Below are positions 17,058 to 25,010 of a stretch of 64,000 nt of DNA, piece by piece. The position numbers and the translations under genes were made by a program. Each line of letters begins with the position of its first letter. Position 1 is the first letter of the stretch. Source of the stretch: Curtobacterium sp. HSID17257 (GTDB lineage Bacteria; Actinomycetota; Actinomycetes; Actinomycetales; Microbacteriaceae); the NCBI RefSeq assembly GCF_003989515.1, contig NZ_RBLU01000008.1, forward strand, positions 1-64,000, in the 5' to 3' direction. A model generated the notes under the pieces. It searched no databases. It was not told the DNA's origin and saw only the letters and a program-made list of their open reading frames with translations.

Positions 17058-18044
17058 ATGCGACGCGAAGCAGGCACAGGGCGAGGAACCGGCGACGAAG
17101 TCGTCGAGCTCCACGGTTTCACGAAGTCGTTCGACGAATTCGAAGCGGTCCGCGATCTGTCGCTCGGAATCCGAAGAGGCGAAGTCTTCGGTTTCCTGGG
17201 ACCGAACGGCGCCGGTAAGACGACGACGATCGAGTGCATCGTGGGGCTGCAACGGCCGACGGGCGGTTCCATCCGGGTCCTCGGACTCGATCCGTCGCGG
17301 GACCGCGGCGAGATCACCCGCCGCGTCGCCGTGCAGCCGCAATCGGCGAGCCTCTTCGACACACTCACCGTCCGGGAGACGCTCGAGCTCTTCTCGTCGT
17401 TCCACAAGCAGCCCCGCGCCCTCGAGGAGGTCCTGGCCGAGATCGGTCTCCAGGAACAAGCGTCAGAACGTTCCAAGGCGCTCTCCGGCGGGCAGACCCG
17501 AAGGCTCCTGCTGGGGGTGGCGTTGGTCGCGGATCCCGAGGTGCTCGTCCTCGACGAGCCGTCGGCAGGGCTCGACCCCGCGGCGCGACAGGCGCTGTGG
17601 AAGGTGATCTACGGACTGCGGGATCGTGGGACGACGATCATCCTCTCCACGCACCACATGGACGAGGCGACCTCTGTCTGCGACAGGGTGGCCATCATGG
17701 TGGGCGGCCGACTGGCCGCGCTGGACAGCCCGGACGAGCTCGTCCGGCAGCATGCGAGCACGAGCGACGTGGCCTTCACCGTCGCGACAACGGTCTCGGA
17801 CGCGGATCTGGCGTCGGCGCTGGAAGTACCGTTCACATCCGACCCCGTGCCCGGCGGGACGAGGGTCCGAGTGACCACCGACGATCCCGACGAACTCATC
17901 CGCCGGGTGACCTTCGCGAGAGCCCTGCGTGCCCGCGAACTCAACGTCCGCCAGGGCAGCCTCGAGGACATCTTCCTCCGACTCGCCGAGCTCCCGGACG
18001 ACCGACGCCGGCGCGACACCACGGCCGAAGGGAACCGCTCGTGA
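17058..18044 (+). CDS. ABC transporter ATP-binding protein of the RiPP cluster
   Basis: 328 residues. Walker A is GPNGAGKTT, the signature is LSGGQTRRLLLG, and Walker B is VLVLDEPSAG, followed by the switch histidine in STHHMDE. The C-terminal ~90 residues form the usual extension of drug- and peptide-export ATPases (CcmA/DrrA type). I chose ATG 17058 with aggggc upstream; GTG 17043 is in frame and also possible. The stop overlaps the permease start by 4 nt, so the two make one exporter for the mature peptide or for self-immunity. Confidence 0.93.
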   Translation: MRREAGTGRGTGDEVVELHGFTKSFDEFEAVRDLSLGIRRGEVFGFLGPNGAGKTTTIECIVGLQRPTGGSIRVLGLDPSRDRGEITRRVAVQPQSASLFDTLTVRETLELFSSFHKQPRALEEVLAEIGLQEQASERSKALSGGQTRRLLLGVALVADPEVLVLDEPSAGLDPAARQALWKVIYGLRDRGTTIILSTHHMDEATSVCDRVAIMVGGRLAALDSPDELVRQHASTSDVAFTVATTVSDADLASALEVPFTSDPVPGGTRVRVTTDDPDELIRRVTFARALRARELNVRQGSLEDIFLRLAELPDDRRRRDTTAEGNRS

Positions 18045-19075
18045 CCACGGACTCCGCAACCGCCTCGCGATCTCGATCGCGCGAGGCGTTCAAGCAGCTG
18101 ACGTTGCTCAGCACCCGCGAACTGCTCCGCAACATCAAGACGGTCATCGCCCTGATGTTCATGTTCTTCTTCTTCCTCATCCTGATGGCGGGGATCGACT
18201 TCGTCATCAACGGAGGCCGCCCTGCTCCCGTCGCCTCGGTGGCAGACGGCCCGCGCAGCGCTCAGGTCGTCGACGCTCTGAAGGAGCGAGGCATCACGGT
18301 CCGCGCGGACAGCTCCGCCACGGCCGAGATCACGGTGGACGGAGACCGCGCGCAGATCGTGCTCCCCGCCAAGGACAAGCCCGCGTGGAAGGAACTCGTC
18401 GCCGCCGTCCACTCGACCGGTGTCCCGTCCGCGAAGATCGTCGTGACGGACGCCTCAGGGGCGCCGGAGACCGACATCCTCCGGATCAACCTCGCGACCG
18501 TCCTGGTGACCGGTTTCATGGCGATCGCGTTCATGGGCACATCGGTGCCGCTCGTCACGCTCCGGCAGCGGGGGACCCTGAGACTGCTCGGGACGACGCC
18601 GGTGAAGCGGCTGTCCTTCATCGTCGCGCAGAGTCCGATCCGGTTCGCCCTCGGCATCGGTGAAGCGCTCGTCATCGTCCTCGTCGCTGCGAGTCAGGGC
18701 TACGTCGAGTCGTTCAACGTCCTCCGACTCTTCGTCACCCTCATCCTCGGGCTTGCGATGCTCTTCGCCTTCGCGTACCTCCTGGCGAGCAGGTCCGCTC
18801 ATCCTGACGTGATCACGCAGGTGACCGGGTTCCTTCCGGTCATCGTCATCCTCACCTCGGGCACGGTGCTGCCGATCGACATCTTCCCCGACGTGGTCCG
18901 GTACATCACCTACGCGTTCCCGAGTACGTGGTTCATGCAGGCCATCGGGGCGGACATCGCCGGCACGGATCCGTTCGTACCCGTCTACTGGCTGTGGTTG
19001 ATGATGGCCGGGGTCGGAGTCGCTGCGGCGTTGCTCGCCGCGCGACTCTTCAAGTGGGATCAAGGCGACCTCTAG
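18041..19075 (+). CDS. ABC-2 type permease of the RiPP cluster
   Basis: 344 residues. One membrane segment near residue 40 is followed by an extracellular domain (about residues 60-150), then five more hydrophobic segments, the DrrB/YhgE-like ABC-2 layout. It starts at GTG 18041, overlapping the ATPase stop. With the upstream ATPase it forms a complete exporter of the 1+1 subunit type. Its position before the biosynthetic genes fits export or immunity for the RiPP. Confidence 0.9.
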   Translation: MTTDSATASRSRSREAFKQLTLLSTRELLRNIKTVIALMFMFFFFLILMAGIDFVINGGRPAPVASVADGPRSAQVVDALKERGITVRADSSATAEITVDGDRAQIVLPAKDKPAWKELVAAVHSTGVPSAKIVVTDASGAPETDILRINLATVLVTGFMAIAFMGTSVPLVTLRQRGTLRLLGTTPVKRLSFIVAQSPIRFALGIGEALVIVLVAASQGYVESFNVLRLFVTLILGLAMLFAFAYLLASRSAHPDVITQVTGFLPVIVILTSGTVLPIDIFPDVVRYITYAFPSTWFMQAIGADIAGTDPFVPVYWLWLMMAGVGVAAALLAARLFKWDQGDL

Positions 19076-19078
19076 CGA

Positions 19079-19116
19079 GGTCGGGGAACCATCGGGGGGA
19101 ACCATTGGGGGGAACA
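19079..19116 (+). repeat. Tandem ribosome-binding-like repeats before the YcaO gene
   Basis: Three near-copies in a row: cggggaaccat, cggggggaaccat and tggggggaacaat. The last one is the Shine-Dalgarno sequence of the YcaO gene with its ATG at 19117. The repeat looks like a small local duplication. Confidence 0.6.
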
Positions 19117-20451
19117 ATGGCATCACACACGATCACGGCCGAGCCGCTCAGCGCGGAGTTGCGAGCGCTCGACGACCTGGTGTCCGACGAGGGAGGTCTC
19201 GTCCATGCCGTCCAGAAGCTCACGGGCGACGAAGAGCCCTTCGCTGTCTACACGGCGACGCTCGGCGCGCTGGACCGCCTGCAGGAGAACATCCGCGTTG
19301 CGCCCGGGTCGGAAGCGGGGATCGAGCTGGCCGGGAGCGGCGGCGGGACCGACGAACGACTCGCTCGCGCCATCGCGATCGTGGAAGCGGTCGAGCGCTA
19401 CTCCAGCTGCGTGCCCCCGGACCGGCTCCGCTGGGCCAGCCCCCGCGAACTCGGTGACTCGGCCGTCGACCTGACCGTCCTGCCTCGATGCAGCGCTCAC
19501 GAGCTCTCCGATGTCCGCTGTCCGGTCCGCGAGGCCGATCCGGAAGAACGTGTCCGGTGGACGACGGCATGGTCGTCGGCGCGGCAGCAGCTCGTCTGGG
19601 TACCGGCGACACTCGTGTGGATGCACCTCGAGGCGCTCACGTCCAGCGAGCGCCTGACCGTCCCGATCTCCACCGGGTGCGCAGCCCACACGGATGCCGC
19701 GCAGGCACTGCTGAACGCCGTGTGTGAAGTCGTCGAACGGGACTCGATCGCCCTCACGTGGCTGCAGAGGCTGCAACTGCCCGAGATCGACCTCGCTGAC
19801 GCGCCCCGGGCCGTGACGGCCGCTGTGGCTGCGGCGAACTCGACCGGACGCGTCCACCGCTTCTTCGACGCGACCACGGACCTCGGCGTGCCCACGGTCT
19901 ACTGCGTCGACACCGACCCGTCGTCGGAGACGCTGCGCCACGTGGTGATGTGCTCGACCGAACTGGACCCTGCACGAGCCATCGTGAAGATCGTCCGCGA
20001 GATCGCGTCCTCCCGCATCGCGCTCGAGCACGCCGGTCCGGTCCCCGACTCGATCGACGACTTCACCAGTGTCACCGACGGTGCGCGCTTCATGGGGCAC
20101 CCGGACCGCGCGGACGAGTTCTCCTTCCTCCTGGAGAACGACCGCCCGACGCGGCGGTTCTCCGAGTTGCAGAACCTCGACGCCGGTGACCCGCAGAGCT
20201 CCCTGAACGCCGTCGTGCGGAAACTCCACGATGCAGGCTGCGAGGTGCTCAGTGTCGACCTGAGCACTCCGGAGGCCCGAGCGGTCGACCTGACCGTGGT
20301 GCGGGTCATCATCCCCACGCTCATGCCGTTGTCCTTCGCTCACCGCGCGAGGTACCTGGCCCATCCGCGGCTCTACGACGTCCCGACCCACTTCGATCAG
20401 GCCGTGCTCGGAGAACGGGACCTCAACCCGTACCCCCAGCCCTTCGCCTGA
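19117..20451 (+). CDS. YcaO cyclodehydratase (azoline-forming)
   Basis: 444 residues. YcaO proteins activate backbone amides with ATP to turn Cys, Ser and Thr into azolines. The two ATP-site blocks are visible: GSGGGTDERLARAIAIVEA near residues 71-90 and STGCAAHTDAAQALLNAVCE near 185-205. The C-terminus reads NPYPQPFA, with the PxPxP motif that marks azoline-forming members. There is no fused E1-like domain; separate partners are encoded at 20465-21070 and 25741-27336. It is the third gene of the cluster. Confidence 0.93.
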   Translation: MASHTITAEPLSAELRALDDLVSDEGGLVHAVQKLTGDEEPFAVYTATLGALDRLQENIRVAPGSEAGIELAGSGGGTDERLARAIAIVEAVERYSSCVPPDRLRWASPRELGDSAVDLTVLPRCSAHELSDVRCPVREADPEERVRWTTAWSSARQQLVWVPATLVWMHLEALTSSERLTVPISTGCAAHTDAAQALLNAVCEVVERDSIALTWLQRLQLPEIDLADAPRAVTAAVAAANSTGRVHRFFDATTDLGVPTVYCVDTDPSSETLRHVVMCSTELDPARAIVKIVREIASSRIALEHAGPVPDSIDDFTSVTDGARFMGHPDRADEFSFLLENDRPTRRFSELQNLDAGDPQSSLNAVVRKLHDAGCEVLSVDLSTPEARAVDLTVVRVIIPTLMPLSFAHRARYLAHPRLYDVPTHFDQAVLGERDLNPYPQPFA

Positions 20452-20464
20452 GACAGGAGCTCCG

Positions 20465-21070
20465 ATGCTGCAAGCGCACCTCATGGGTGACGGGACGTTC
20501 TTCGCTGCGCTCCGAGGGCGAGCGCGTGCCGACCCCTTCACCACGTCACCCGACCGTCGAGCCGTCTTCGACTCGACGAACTGGCCAGCAGCACGAGCCC
20601 GCGTCCTCGTCACCTCCGCCAGGGACAGAGCTGCCGAGGAGCACCTCGATGCAGCCACCCGAGGCGCGGGACAGACCTGGATCCCCGTGCAACTCGAAGC
20701 GCGCAGCCTGCGCGTCGGTCCGGTGATCGGACCCCGGCGAGCGGTCTGCATGGACTGCTTCGACCGACGGCAGGAACAGCACGGTCGGCGGAACCGCACG
20801 GACGTCGAGCTCGAGGCTGCCCACAACGGCGGTTCGCCCGCGAACGGGTTCACCCCGGCGCACGTCGACATGGTGTTCGCGGTGCTCGACCGCATCACGT
20901 CCTCCGACGAGCGACTCCGGGCAGCAGCTTCGTCGCTCTGGCGCTTCGGCTACTCGGACCTCTCCGTCAAGCAAGCACTTGTGATTCCGGTAAGTGGTTG
21001 CCGACGATGTGACCCGGATCACGGCGAAAGAGAGCGCTCCGTGCAGCTTTCGCAGTACTTCCCGCGTTAA
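20465..21070 (+). CDS. Short E1-like (C protein) partner with zinc tetracysteine
   Basis: 201 residues, about half the usual length of a cyclodehydratase C protein. A Rossmann-like half has RVLVTSARDRAAEEHL and RVGPVIGPRRAV, followed by AVCMDCFDRR and, near the end, SGCRRCDPDH, giving two CxxC pairs that likely bind zinc as in E1-like TOMM proteins. No leader-binding winged helix is seen at the N-terminus. ATG 20465 has aggag upstream and lies 13 nt after the YcaO gene. It probably works with YcaO, but the call rests on the motif layout only. Confidence 0.7.
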   Translation: MLQAHLMGDGTFFAALRGRARADPFTTSPDRRAVFDSTNWPAARARVLVTSARDRAAEEHLDAATRGAGQTWIPVQLEARSLRVGPVIGPRRAVCMDCFDRRQEQHGRRNRTDVELEAAHNGGSPANGFTPAHVDMVFAVLDRITSSDERLRAAASSLWRFGYSDLSVKQALVIPVSGCRRCDPDHGERERSVQLSQYFPR

Positions 21071-21213
21071 AGGCGGACCGGATCGTCGCTCAGCCGCTCG
21101 TCGCCAGCGGCCCGTTCTGCGTGCAACAAAAGCGGCAATTGTTTGTCAGAGAATTCACGGAGTCCGATCCTTGCGTCAATTGAGAAAGCGTCGATAGCGT
21201 CTTTTCCAGACAT
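21067..21213 (-). CDS. Doubtful 48-residue frame opposite the precursor leader
   Basis: A minus-strand frame from ATG 21213 with gagg 7 nt upstream. Codon use is AT-rich compared with all neighbours (many AAA, TTG, TCT), and the region is the leader of the precursor gene. It reads like protein in part (LREFSDKQLPLLLHAERA) but has no family. I give it low weight; it may be only AT-rich spacer. Confidence 0.2.
   Translation of the reverse strand: MSGKDAIDAFSIDARIGLREFSDKQLPLLLHAERAAGDERLSDDPVRL
21171..21200 (+). promoter_or_regulatory. Candidate promoter of the precursor peptide gene
   Basis: ttgcgt (21171-21176) and tagcgt (21195-21200) with an 18-bp spacer, the same shape as the promoter before the exporter. 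It would give a ~90-nt leader before ATG 21300. The whole interval 21071-21299 is richer in A and T than nearby coding DNA. Confidence 0.45.
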
Positions 21214-21299
21214 CGAAGATCCTCGAGTCCACGGACCTCGCGAATGTGGGGGAGCGGGGAACGGTGTCCATTCAACAACAATCTGAAAAAGGGGAAAAA

Positions 21300-21464
21300 A
21301 TGGACAAGGCAATCGATCTGGTGTCGGTGGAAGAGCTCTCCGTGGAGGACCTGCCCCAGGCAGTCGCCCCCGGTGCGAGCAGCGCCGGAACCGTCGGCTG
21401 TGTGTCGAGCGCGGGTAGCTGCGCCGGCACGCTCAGCAGCGTCAGCTCGTACAGCAACCACTGA
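21300..21464 (+). CDS. RiPP precursor peptide, 54 residues
   Basis: The N-terminal 25 residues form an acidic leader with no Cys or Thr (DLVSVEELSVEDLP is visible). From residue 26 the composition changes sharply to a core of 29 residues with ten Ser, two Thr and two Cys, plus Gly and Ala (CVSSAGSCAGTLSSVSS is the central part), ending YSNH. The Shine-Dalgarno sequence is aaaggggaaaaaa. It lies between the YcaO/C-protein genes and the dehydratase genes, and is followed by a strong hairpin. Placement of the cleavage site near PGA (residues 24-26) is an inference. The text GTLSS also occurs in the goadsporin core. Confidence 0.88.
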   Translation: MDKAIDLVSVEELSVEDLPQAVAPGASSAGTVGCVSSAGSCAGTLSSVSSYSNH

Positions 21465-21471
21465 CCTGCGA

Positions 21472-21498
21472 GGGCGGACGGCCGACGGCCGTCCGCCC
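21472..21498 (+). terminator. Attenuator hairpin after the precursor gene
   Basis: gggcggacggcc and ggccgtccgccc form a perfect 12-bp stem with loop gac, then cttctcct. It sits between the precursor stop and the next gene, and would let precursor mRNA accumulate above that for the enzymes. Confidence 0.8.
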
Positions 21499-21531
21499 CT
21501 TCTCCTCTCCCATCTCCCGACCGAGGCACAG

Positions 21532-22650
21532 ATGACGCAACTCACGAGCGAGACCGAACCCGACGGGGTGCTCCGGCTGGCCAGTGGTGTGACGCGTGGC
21601 GTCGCAGCAGACGGCCGTCTCCTCCTCAGGAGCCCGGCCGGACACTTCGCGGCAGTGCCGGCGGGCGTCGAGCCGCTCATCGCGCGACTCGAAGCGGGTT
21701 GCGACCACGACGAACTCGTGCAGCTCATCCGCCGGACGGACGCCGTCGACGAGACCGGAACGGCTGCCACCGACGGTGTGCGCAAGTTCCTCGATGCGCT
21801 GCGGAAGTCCGGTTTCATCGAGGGGCAGTCCGGGGAGCACTCCCGTACGGATCGCTTCCTCGCCCGCGCCGGGGCCGACTTCTTCGCTCGACTCCCGCTG
21901 CCGGTGAACATCGACGGGCTCGCCGCAGCGGTCGCGCGCCCGTTGCACAGGTTCTCCGCGCCCACGCTCCTCGTCGTCGCGGGGATCACGGCAGCCACGG
22001 CGGTCGCAGGTGGACTCGCAACGGTCCTCGCGAACACGAGCGAACTGGCTCAGCCGTCGATCGAGGCCATCGTCATCGTCGCCGTCCTCGTGGTCATCCA
22101 GCTCGCAGTGCACGAGACCTGTCACGCCATCGCCATGCGCACGCAAGGAGCGCGGGTCCGTGAGATCGGTGTCGGGCTGCTGTACTACTTCGTCCCCGTC
22201 GCCTACGTCGACCGCACCGAGGCGTACGCGGTCCGGTCCCGGCCAGGGCTCGTGCTCATCGCCCTCGCTGGTCCCCTCGTCGACGCCGCGCTCATCGGTG
22301 TCGCGGCCGTCCTCGCGCTGAACGTGACGGGTGGAGCCCACGAGGCCGTGGTCCTCTACCTCACCGCCGAGCTGTTCCTCCTCCTCGCGAACTGCAACCC
22401 GTTGTTCCGCTCCGACGGCTACCACGCGATCGAAGCCGCCTTCGGGGCGCTGAACATGCGGGCGCGCGCCTTCACGATCGTCACCAACGCCCTGCTCCGG
22501 CGACCGCAGCCTGCCCACGTCCTCACCATGGCCCGAGTGCGCCGGGTCGGCCTCGTGTCCTACGCGCTCGGAAGCGTGCTCTACCTGGTGCTGATGCTCT
22601 GGAACCTCTCGCACACCATCCTGCTGACCGTGTTCGGGACTCCGTCATGA
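21532..22650 (+). CDS. RRE-like domain fused to M50-type membrane protease
   Basis: 372 residues. The first ~95 residues (VLRLASGVTRGV to LDALRKSGFIEG) resemble a PqqD-type peptide-recognition domain. The remainder has several membrane segments, with the zinc motif HETCH (an HExxH) in one and NPLFRSDGYH further on supplying the likely third ligand, as in site-2 (M50) proteases. It begins after the attenuator with gagg before ATG 21532, and its stop overlaps the LanB gene. A leader peptidase or export-linked protease is the natural guess; proof is absent. Confidence 0.75.
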   Translation: MTQLTSETEPDGVLRLASGVTRGVAADGRLLLRSPAGHFAAVPAGVEPLIARLEAGCDHDELVQLIRRTDAVDETGTAATDGVRKFLDALRKSGFIEGQSGEHSRTDRFLARAGADFFARLPLPVNIDGLAAAVARPLHRFSAPTLLVVAGITAATAVAGGLATVLANTSELAQPSIEAIVIVAVLVVIQLAVHETCHAIAMRTQGARVREIGVGLLYYFVPVAYVDRTEAYAVRSRPGLVLIALAGPLVDAALIGVAAVLALNVTGGAHEAVVLYLTAELFLLLANCNPLFRSDGYHAIEAAFGALNMRARAFTIVTNALLRRPQPAHVLTMARVRRVGLVSYALGSVLYLVLMLWNLSHTILLTVFGTPS

Positions 22651-25010
22651 CGCAGTACGCCGTGGCGCCCTTCACCATGTCCCGGATCGCATCGCTGCCG
22701 GGGGATGCACTGCACTTCGACCAGCAGCTGACCCCGGACCTCCTCGAGGAGGGACACCGGCTCCAGGAGCAGGTCGACTCGATCAGCCGACAGGTCGCAG
22801 ACGCAGTGCACGTCCTGGTCCCGACGTGCTCGGAGGGTGATCGCCGAGCGCTCCTGGGTCTCCGGAGAGACCTGCACAACCGCCGGCCGTTGACGACCGT
22901 CGGACTGGAGGCAGCGGAGCGACACGGGTTGGACCTCGAGGAGCTGGTGCAGCGCCGAGCCGCCGTCGCGGTGAGCCGGGCGCTGATCGCGAAGCTCGCG
23001 GACGAGGACGGCACGCGGGCTGAAGAGCGGGTCCGGGAAGCGCTCCGCACTCCGGACGTCGCGGATGCGCTCCGGCTCCTCAGCCCTGGTTTCTTCGAAG
23101 CGCTCGGGAAGCCCGCACCAGCGGGGAGCAAGCGGGGAAGGTCCGCTCTGGCCTTCACGTCGAGAGCCGCCCTCAAGCCGAGCCCGCTGTCGACACTGAC
23201 CCGCGTGTCCGTCGACGGAGCGAACCTCGACGACCGCGTCTCCACACTGTCGCCGGTGGTCGCCTCGACCGTCCTCCGGGAGCTGGCCACCCGCCGTCAC
23301 GCCCTCCCGACGCTGCAGTACCGGTCCGCCGTGCGCGCGACGGGGGAGCGTCTCGTCGCGAGCGTCGAGACGGCGGAGATGACGCACGGCGCGGTCGTCT
23401 TCGGGAGACATCCGAAACGGCTGCACGACGCGGACAGCGATGCCGCGCTCCTCAGCACCTGGGTCGGTGGTACCGCAGACGAGTTGCTCCGCGTCGCTGA
23501 CGGCGGAGGTTGGGCGCGCGCAGCACGGTGGATCGCGTCCGGGGCCGTCTCCGCCGTACCCCCGTGGGCCCACGACTCCCGCCGTCCGGAGTCGGCGCTC
23601 GGCGAGCTGATGCTGCGCAGCGACTGCACGGAGGTGGCCGCTGCCGGGGCGCTCCTCCTGCAGGTCGGTCGCGACGCGCAGACGCTCGCGTCGACGTCGG
23701 GACCGTCTCGGAGCGCCGTCCTCCGGTCGATCCAGGACGGACTCCAGCAGCTCGCCTCCGACCTCGACATCGATCTCCCCCGCCAACGCCTCGTCAACGA
23801 GGACGCGGGTGCCGCGTCACGTCCCACGACCTCGTCGAGCGACCTGCCGGGATCGCTGGCCGCCCTGGTCCGCCCCACCCTCTTCCGCTCTCGGGTCTAC
23901 GACGTCGTCAAGGACGCGTTCGTCGCCGCGCACGGTGCCGGCGGTGCGACACACGACGTACTGGGCTTCCTGACCGAGTGCTCGTTGTCCAAGCCGTTCC
24001 GCGCAGCGCTCCAGGCCGCTCGCGCGGCAGACCGCAGCGTGGACGCACACGTCGGGCGCAGCGGACTGCCCGTCGGGGCCACCACGGCGCCACCCACGAT
24101 CTCCGCGTTCGTGCAGACCGCGCACGCCCACGACGACCGGACAGCGGTCGTGAACCAACTCATGCCAGGGGTGGGCGGCGTGGTGGCCCGCTTCTGTGCG
24201 CTCGGAGACGCGCCGTCGACGCTGGTCCCGATGATCACCGGGTGGGTGGAGCAGCTCTACCCGGGTGCGGACGACGTGCGCTCGGTGCTGCCCGGGGTCG
24301 ACGTCAACCCCTTGCAACGCGCCGCGGCCGCTGCCGTCCCGCCACTCCGAGGTGCGGACCTGGAAGAAGCGCTGCTCGGCATCGCGCTCACCCACGACCC
24401 GGAGACCGACGTGCTCGAGTTCGTCCGGAACGACGGCGCCCTCGTCGCGCCGGTCCCTCTCGGCATCGTCCCGGCGTGGACGTTCGAAGGGCCGGTCGGA
24501 CTGCTGCTCGCGCTCGTCGACCCGTGGATCGACGGTTCCCGCATCACCCGTGAGTCGAACCCGATCCGGCGGGCAGGCCGCACGGAACGCGTGGAACGGC
24601 ATCCTCGGCGCACCGACCGTTCGCTCGTCACCCGGCGCCAGACCTGGCGGGTGCCCGTCGACAGCATCCCGGTCCAGGGGAACTCGACACCTGGCGACTT
24701 CCTCACCGCCCTGCACGGGTGGCGGACCGCGAACGGGATGCCGGACGAAGTGTTCGTCCGGATCCACGGCGACGACCCGTTCGACGCGGACACGCGGAAG
24801 CCGATGTGGATGCGCTTCAGCAGCTGGTACACGGTCAGCGCGGTGTGGGCGTTGCTGCCGGGGCGTCACACCCTCGAGGTCCAGGAGAGCCTCCCGGTCC
24901 GCTCCGGCGCGGAACACGCAGTGGAGCACGTCATCACGCTCGGATGGCCGCGGCCGACGCCTGGTCCGCTCCGGGCCCGGCACGAGATCGCAGTGGAGTC
25001 GAGGAGATGA
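22647..25010 (+). CDS. LanB-type dehydratase, glutamylation subunit
   Basis: 787 residues, matching the large N-terminal domain of class I lantibiotic dehydratases, which use glutamyl-tRNA to glutamylate Ser and Thr of a precursor. The family segment near residue 170 reads FTSRAALKPSPLSTLTRVSV, and the C-terminal third has VFVRIHGDDPFDADTRKPMW. The elimination domain is absent and is encoded by the next gene. Start and stop overlap both neighbours by 4 nt, so synthesis is coupled. Goadsporin and thiopeptide clusters use the same split arrangement. Confidence 0.9.
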   Translation: MTQYAVAPFTMSRIASLPGDALHFDQQLTPDLLEEGHRLQEQVDSISRQVADAVHVLVPTCSEGDRRALLGLRRDLHNRRPLTTVGLEAAERHGLDLEELVQRRAAVAVSRALIAKLADEDGTRAEERVREALRTPDVADALRLLSPGFFEALGKPAPAGSKRGRSALAFTSRAALKPSPLSTLTRVSVDGANLDDRVSTLSPVVASTVLRELATRRHALPTLQYRSAVRATGERLVASVETAEMTHGAVVFGRHPKRLHDADSDAALLSTWVGGTADELLRVADGGGWARAARWIASGAVSAVPPWAHDSRRPESALGELMLRSDCTEVAAAGALLLQVGRDAQTLASTSGPSRSAVLRSIQDGLQQLASDLDIDLPRQRLVNEDAGAASRPTTSSSDLPGSLAALVRPTLFRSRVYDVVKDAFVAAHGAGGATHDVLGFLTECSLSKPFRAALQAARAADRSVDAHVGRSGLPVGATTAPPTISAFVQTAHAHDDRTAVVNQLMPGVGGVVARFCALGDAPSTLVPMITGWVEQLYPGADDVRSVLPGVDVNPLQRAAAAAVPPLRGADLEEALLGIALTHDPETDVLEFVRNDGALVAPVPLGIVPAWTFEGPVGLLLALVDPWIDGSRITRESNPIRRAGRTERVERHPRRTDRSLVTRRQTWRVPVDSIPVQGNSTPGDFLTALHGWRTANGMPDEVFVRIHGDDPFDADTRKPMWMRFSSWYTVSAVWALLPGRHTLEVQESLPVRSGAEHAVEHVITLGWPRPTPGPLRARHEIAVESRR

